From Alphaproteobacteria bacterium (GTDB lineage: Bacteria; Pseudomonadota; Alphaproteobacteria; Micavibrionales; Micavibrionaceae), in NCBI GenBank assembly GCA_002401695.1, contig NVTV01000003.1:248001-312000 (forward strand): DNA of 64,000 nt, given 5' to 3'. Both the position numbers and the translations under genes were made by a program. Positions within the stretch are counted from its first letter, which is position 1, and each line of letters opens with the position of its first letter. Shown here one piece after another: positions 61,703 to 64,000 of this stretch. The notes under the pieces are model-generated. The model saw only the letters and a list, made by a program, of their open reading frames with translations. It ran no database searches and was not told where the DNA came from.

Positions 61703-62695
61703 ATGAGTAATATACAAGAGATAAAGAGCTATACGCTCGAAGAGGTTACAGCCCTCTATAACCGCCCATTGCTTGATTTAGTGTATGAGGCGGCCGGTGT
61801 TCATCGTGAAAATCACACGGCGAATGAAATGCAAATGTGTACGTTGCTGTCTATCAAGACGGGTGGCTGCACGGAGGATTGTGGGTATTGCTCGCAAAGC
61901 CTTAGCAATGATGCGGAGCTGGAAAAAGAAGTTTTATTGAAGACCGATGATGTGCTTGAGCAAGCGCGCAAAGCCAAAGAGAGCGGCTCAACCCGTTTTT
62001 GTATGGGCGCGGCGTGGCCGAAAGTGTTGGATGGTCGTGCGTTTGATCGTGTATGTGATATGGTGCAGGGCGTATCCGATATGGGCATGGAGGCGTGTGT
62101 GACGCTGGGTATGTTAACCGAACCGCAGGCGGTGAAGTTGAAGGCGGCTGGCTTGACGGCATATAACCATAATCTGGATACGTCACGTGAATTTTATGAC
62201 AAGGTTGTGACCACGCGTAATTATGATGATCGTCTGGATACATTGAAAAATGTTGCGAAGGCGGGGATTAATGCTTGCTGTGGCGGGATTTTGGGATTGG
62301 GCGAGAGCGATGCAGATCGTGTTTCTTTGCTGCATACCTTGGCGAACCTTAATCCGCAGCCTGAATCAGTGCCGATTAATATGCTTGTCCCTGTTGAGGG
62401 CACGCCGATGGCAGAGAATAAGATGCTTGATATTTTTGAGTGGATCAGATGTATCGCCGTTGCACGTATTTTGATGCCAAAGGCAATGGTGCGTTTATCT
62501 GCTGGGCGTTTGACGATTTCCAAAGAAGCACAAGCCATGGCCTTTATGGCAGGCGCGAATGCGATCTTCACGGGGGAGAAGCTCCTCACCACACCCAACC
62601 CTGAAAAAGATGCAGATTACGCATTATTGGGCGAGTTGGGCATTAAACCACGCGCTCCGTTTAAGGATGAAAAGCCGGAAGAGGCCGCGGCGTAG
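61703..62695 (+). CDS. bioB: Biotin synthase
   Basis: BioB inserts sulfur into dethiobiotin by radical SAM chemistry. The 330-residue protein has the radical-SAM cluster motif in LSIKTGGCTEDCGYCSQS (CxxxCxxC), RFCMGAAWPKV with the Cys of the second cluster, MEACVTLGMLT, LTAYNHNLDTSREFYDKVVTTRNYDDRLDTL, CCGGILGLGES and LSAGRLTISKEAQAMAFMAGANAIFTGEKLLTTPN. ATG at 61703 with AGGTTAGG upstream was chosen; the longer TTG reading adds 12 unlike residues. No other bio gene is adjacent. Confidence 0.97.
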   Translation: MSNIQEIKSYTLEEVTALYNRPLLDLVYEAAGVHRENHTANEMQMCTLLSIKTGGCTEDCGYCSQSLSNDAELEKEVLLKTDDVLEQARKAKESGSTRFCMGAAWPKVLDGRAFDRVCDMVQGVSDMGMEACVTLGMLTEPQAVKLKAAGLTAYNHNLDTSREFYDKVVTTRNYDDRLDTLKNVAKAGINACCGGILGLGESDADRVSLLHTLANLNPQPESVPINMLVPVEGTPMAENKMLDIFEWIRCIAVARILMPKAMVRLSAGRLTISKEAQAMAFMAGANAIFTGEKLLTTPNPEKDADYALLGELGIKPRAPFKDEKPEEAAA

Positions 62696-62700
62696 CTTGT

Positions 62701-62730
62701 TTGACATATTTTATCACGACATGGTAATCT
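62701..62730 (+). promoter_or_regulatory. Promoter before the gene at 62762
   Basis: TTGACA (62701-62706), an 18-base spacer and TAATCT (62725-62730) lie 32 bases before the start codon. TTGACATATT is also the start of the promoter at 63550, upstream of a gene of the same kind. Confidence 0.55.
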
Positions 62731-62761
62731 CACCCTTGTAAAAAAGAATGGGTGAAGCGTT

Positions 62762-63487
62762 ATGGATGTTGGTCAAAGGATTAAAGAGCTATCTGCGGAT
62801 GGCGGTAATGCTGCGTTGGATGAAATTTACCAAATTATTGAGAGCTTTCCCGAATATACAACACAGGCACTGGATGCGTTTGGGGTGAGTGGCTCACCAA
62901 AGGCGATGGAATTAATTCTCGATACTATTAAAAATATAAATAATGGTGTAGATGACGGTGTCGCGTTGCGTGGTATTGATGTTTTGGGACGTATCGATAC
63001 ACAAGATAGCTTGGTTGATATTTTCAATTATGTCAGTCTTCTTGAGGTCGAGCCGATTGATAAGTTAAACCGTATTTTGAAAGCATTGGACACCTATCGT
63101 GAAAATGGAAGTGTGTTTGCCGCTACTTTATCCAATAAAATGATGGATGATTATCCCGTAGCGGTGGCGTTGCGTGTTGGTGTTTTAAAAGATCGGGGTA
63201 TGGATCAGGACGAGGATGCGATTGATGCGCTGGGCGAGATCGCCACTGGCGGACATGGTGTTGCAGGGCGTGCATTGAGTGCATTACAGGATATCGGAAG
63301 CGATCATGCGATTGATGTTTTTGAGGATGCATTAGGTGTGATTGCCGAGAATAATGTAAAGAAATCTGGGGCTGGGCTTGGTGCTATACCTGATGGTGAT
63401 GATACTTTTGATGATATGATGAGGGATTTTGGTATTGATCCTGCACCATCCGATGATGATCAATCTTTGGATGGGTTGGATTTGTAA
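62762..63487 (+). CDS. Acidic helical-repeat (HEAT-like) protein
   Basis: I do not recognise this 241-residue protein. It is soluble, very acidic and composed of paired helices: GNAALDEIYQIIESFPEYTTQALDAFGVSGSPKAMELILDTIKNI, VALRGIDVLGRIDTQDSLVDIFNYV, AIDALGEIATGGHGVAGRALSALQDIGSDHAIDVFEDAL. The AL-x-x-LG-x-I and LQDIGSDHAIDV units recall HEAT or Armadillo repeats. The C-terminal 40 residues are Asp-rich and likely disordered. The next gene looks related; both have their own promoter. Probably a scaffold; partner unknown. Confidence 0.65.
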   Translation: MDVGQRIKELSADGGNAALDEIYQIIESFPEYTTQALDAFGVSGSPKAMELILDTIKNINNGVDDGVALRGIDVLGRIDTQDSLVDIFNYVSLLEVEPIDKLNRILKALDTYRENGSVFAATLSNKMMDDYPVAVALRVGVLKDRGMDQDEDAIDALGEIATGGHGVAGRALSALQDIGSDHAIDVFEDALGVIAENNVKKSGAGLGAIPDGDDTFDDMMRDFGIDPAPSDDDQSLDGLDL

Positions 63488-63549
63488 TGCGCTTTACCTG
63501 TGGTAAGGATGATAAAATATCACCTGATGTTGCGGCATAACTGAAAAAC

Positions 63550-63578
63550 TTGACATATTGCGCCTGATTTCTTTATAT
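63550..63578 (+). promoter_or_regulatory. Promoter before the gene at 63622
   Basis: TTGACA (63550-63555), a 17-base spacer and TTATAT (63573-63578) make a near-consensus promoter, 44 bases before the start codon at 63622. GGGCTAGGG before the start may be the ribosome binding site. Confidence 0.65.
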
Positions 63579-63621
63579 GAGTGATATTAAATTACAAAAA
63601 TGAAGGGCTAGGGTGTAGAGC

Positions 63622-64000
63622 ATGAGTGACGTAGATAAAAATGAAGTCGATCTTACGGATGGTTTTGTAAATAAGGTTATGGGCGCAGTTGTTGATACGG
63701 CGAAAGATTTTGTTGGCGGTGTTTCTGGCGAGATAAAATCGCTTGTTGAAGATGGAAGTGATGATGCCTTAAGACAGTTGGCGACACAGTTCGGTGGGTC
63801 TCATTATTCTGGAGAGGTGTTTAGTGCGCTTGAGGAAAATGGCGGCGAAGTCGCCATGGCGCAAATTTCACTCATAGTGCAAGAGAAATCAAGCGCGGCT
63901 GTTTGTGATGAGGATGATAAAGCATTGTCAGGAATTGTTTCTCGCTCTCTTAATATTCTTGAGAAAAATGGTAATGAAGCTGCAATACGTGGTGTTTTGG
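63622..64000 (+). CDS. Acidic helical-repeat protein, 5' part only
   Basis: The first 126 codons are visible; the gene is cut by the right edge. The protein reads MSDVDKNEVDLTDGFVNKVMGAVVDTAKDFVGGVSG, then repeating helical units with NGG/NGN spacers: FSALEENGGEVAMAQISLIVQ and LNILEKNGNEAAIRGVL. The EENGG-x-A and EKNGN-x-A pattern resembles the ADGGNAALDEI unit of the preceding gene, so the two are likely related. No signal peptide is seen. Function unknown. Confidence 0.65.
   Translation, partial: MSDVDKNEVDLTDGFVNKVMGAVVDTAKDFVGGVSGEIKSLVEDGSDDALRQLATQFGGSHYSGEVFSALEENGGEVAMAQISLIVQEKSSAAVCDEDDKALSGIVSRSLNILEKNGNEAAIRGVL

Noticed and set aside
1-64000. tRNA or rRNA genes, transposases, integrases, CRISPR repeats
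   Set aside because: Reading both strands I saw no tRNA T-loop/anticodon layout, no rRNA core sequences, no transposase or integrase motif and no spaced direct repeats. A covariance search would be decisive.

Overview
The window reads as a chromosomal core segment of a moderately low-GC alphaproteobacterium. Pointers to the class are the mnmE-mnmG-rsmG-parB block, hemE next to a likely replication origin, a SAM-II riboswitch before metA, an Usg-family gene, a DUF6489-type gene beside mnmE, a heparinase II/III gene beside rpe and rsmB, and rpsT next to dnaA. Several proteins of unknown family, together with this layout, would suit a Micavibrio-like or Rhodospirillales-like lineage, but that placement is a guess. 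I saw no tRNA or rRNA gene, insertion sequence, prophage or CRISPR array.

Layout. 0-6 kb: histidine synthesis (hisD on the minus strand; hisH, a GNAT gene, hisA, hisF and hisE on the plus strand) plus the 5' part of greB. 6-7.2 kb: metA behind a SAM-II riboswitch and a further structured leader. 7.3-13.2 kb: chromosome partition and tRNA/rRNA modification (parB, rsmG, mnmG, mnmE) with parS sites embedded in mnmG and mnmE, a weaker one in hisD, and no parA in its usual place. 13.3-16.5 kb: accessory genes, including a membrane protein with a doubled DnaJ-type zinc region. 16.5-21 kb: rho, hemJ, hemH and hemE. 21.0-21.45 kb: an AT-rich gene-free stretch that is the best candidate for oriC. 21.4-24.7 kb: three proteins of unknown function, two of them tandem paralogues.

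24.7-37.5 kb: housekeeping genes (queF, radA, an EAL protein, a heparinase-like gene, rpe, rsmB, a DUF1674 gene, xthA, a YbaB protein, dnaX and the SRP RNA). 37.5-39.2 kb: an iron uptake pair (cupredoxin protein and FTR1 permease) under a promoter overlapped by Fur-like boxes. 39.3-51 kb: a 1.1k-residue MFS/acyltransferase/acyl-ACP synthetase fusion, a Sel1 protein, heme A synthase, usg and several uncharacterised proteins, one with a HEATH zinc-protease motif. 51.4-53.5 kb: groES-groEL, each followed by a copy of a long palindromic repeat also found before hisA. 53.7-55.1 kb: a two-gene unit of an XRE regulator and a PLP-fold enzyme. 55.4-64 kb: a YgjV-like protein, mutM, rpsT, dnaA, a secreted cysteine-rich protein, a lone bioB and two acidic helical-repeat proteins, the last one cut by the window edge.

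Functionally the window combines origin and segregation functions (parB/parS, candidate oriC, dnaA, dnaX, YbaB), heme synthesis and use (hemE, hemH, hemJ, ctaA) with iron import, and amino acid and cofactor synthesis. Family names come from reading the sequence and remembered family patterns; no database search was run.
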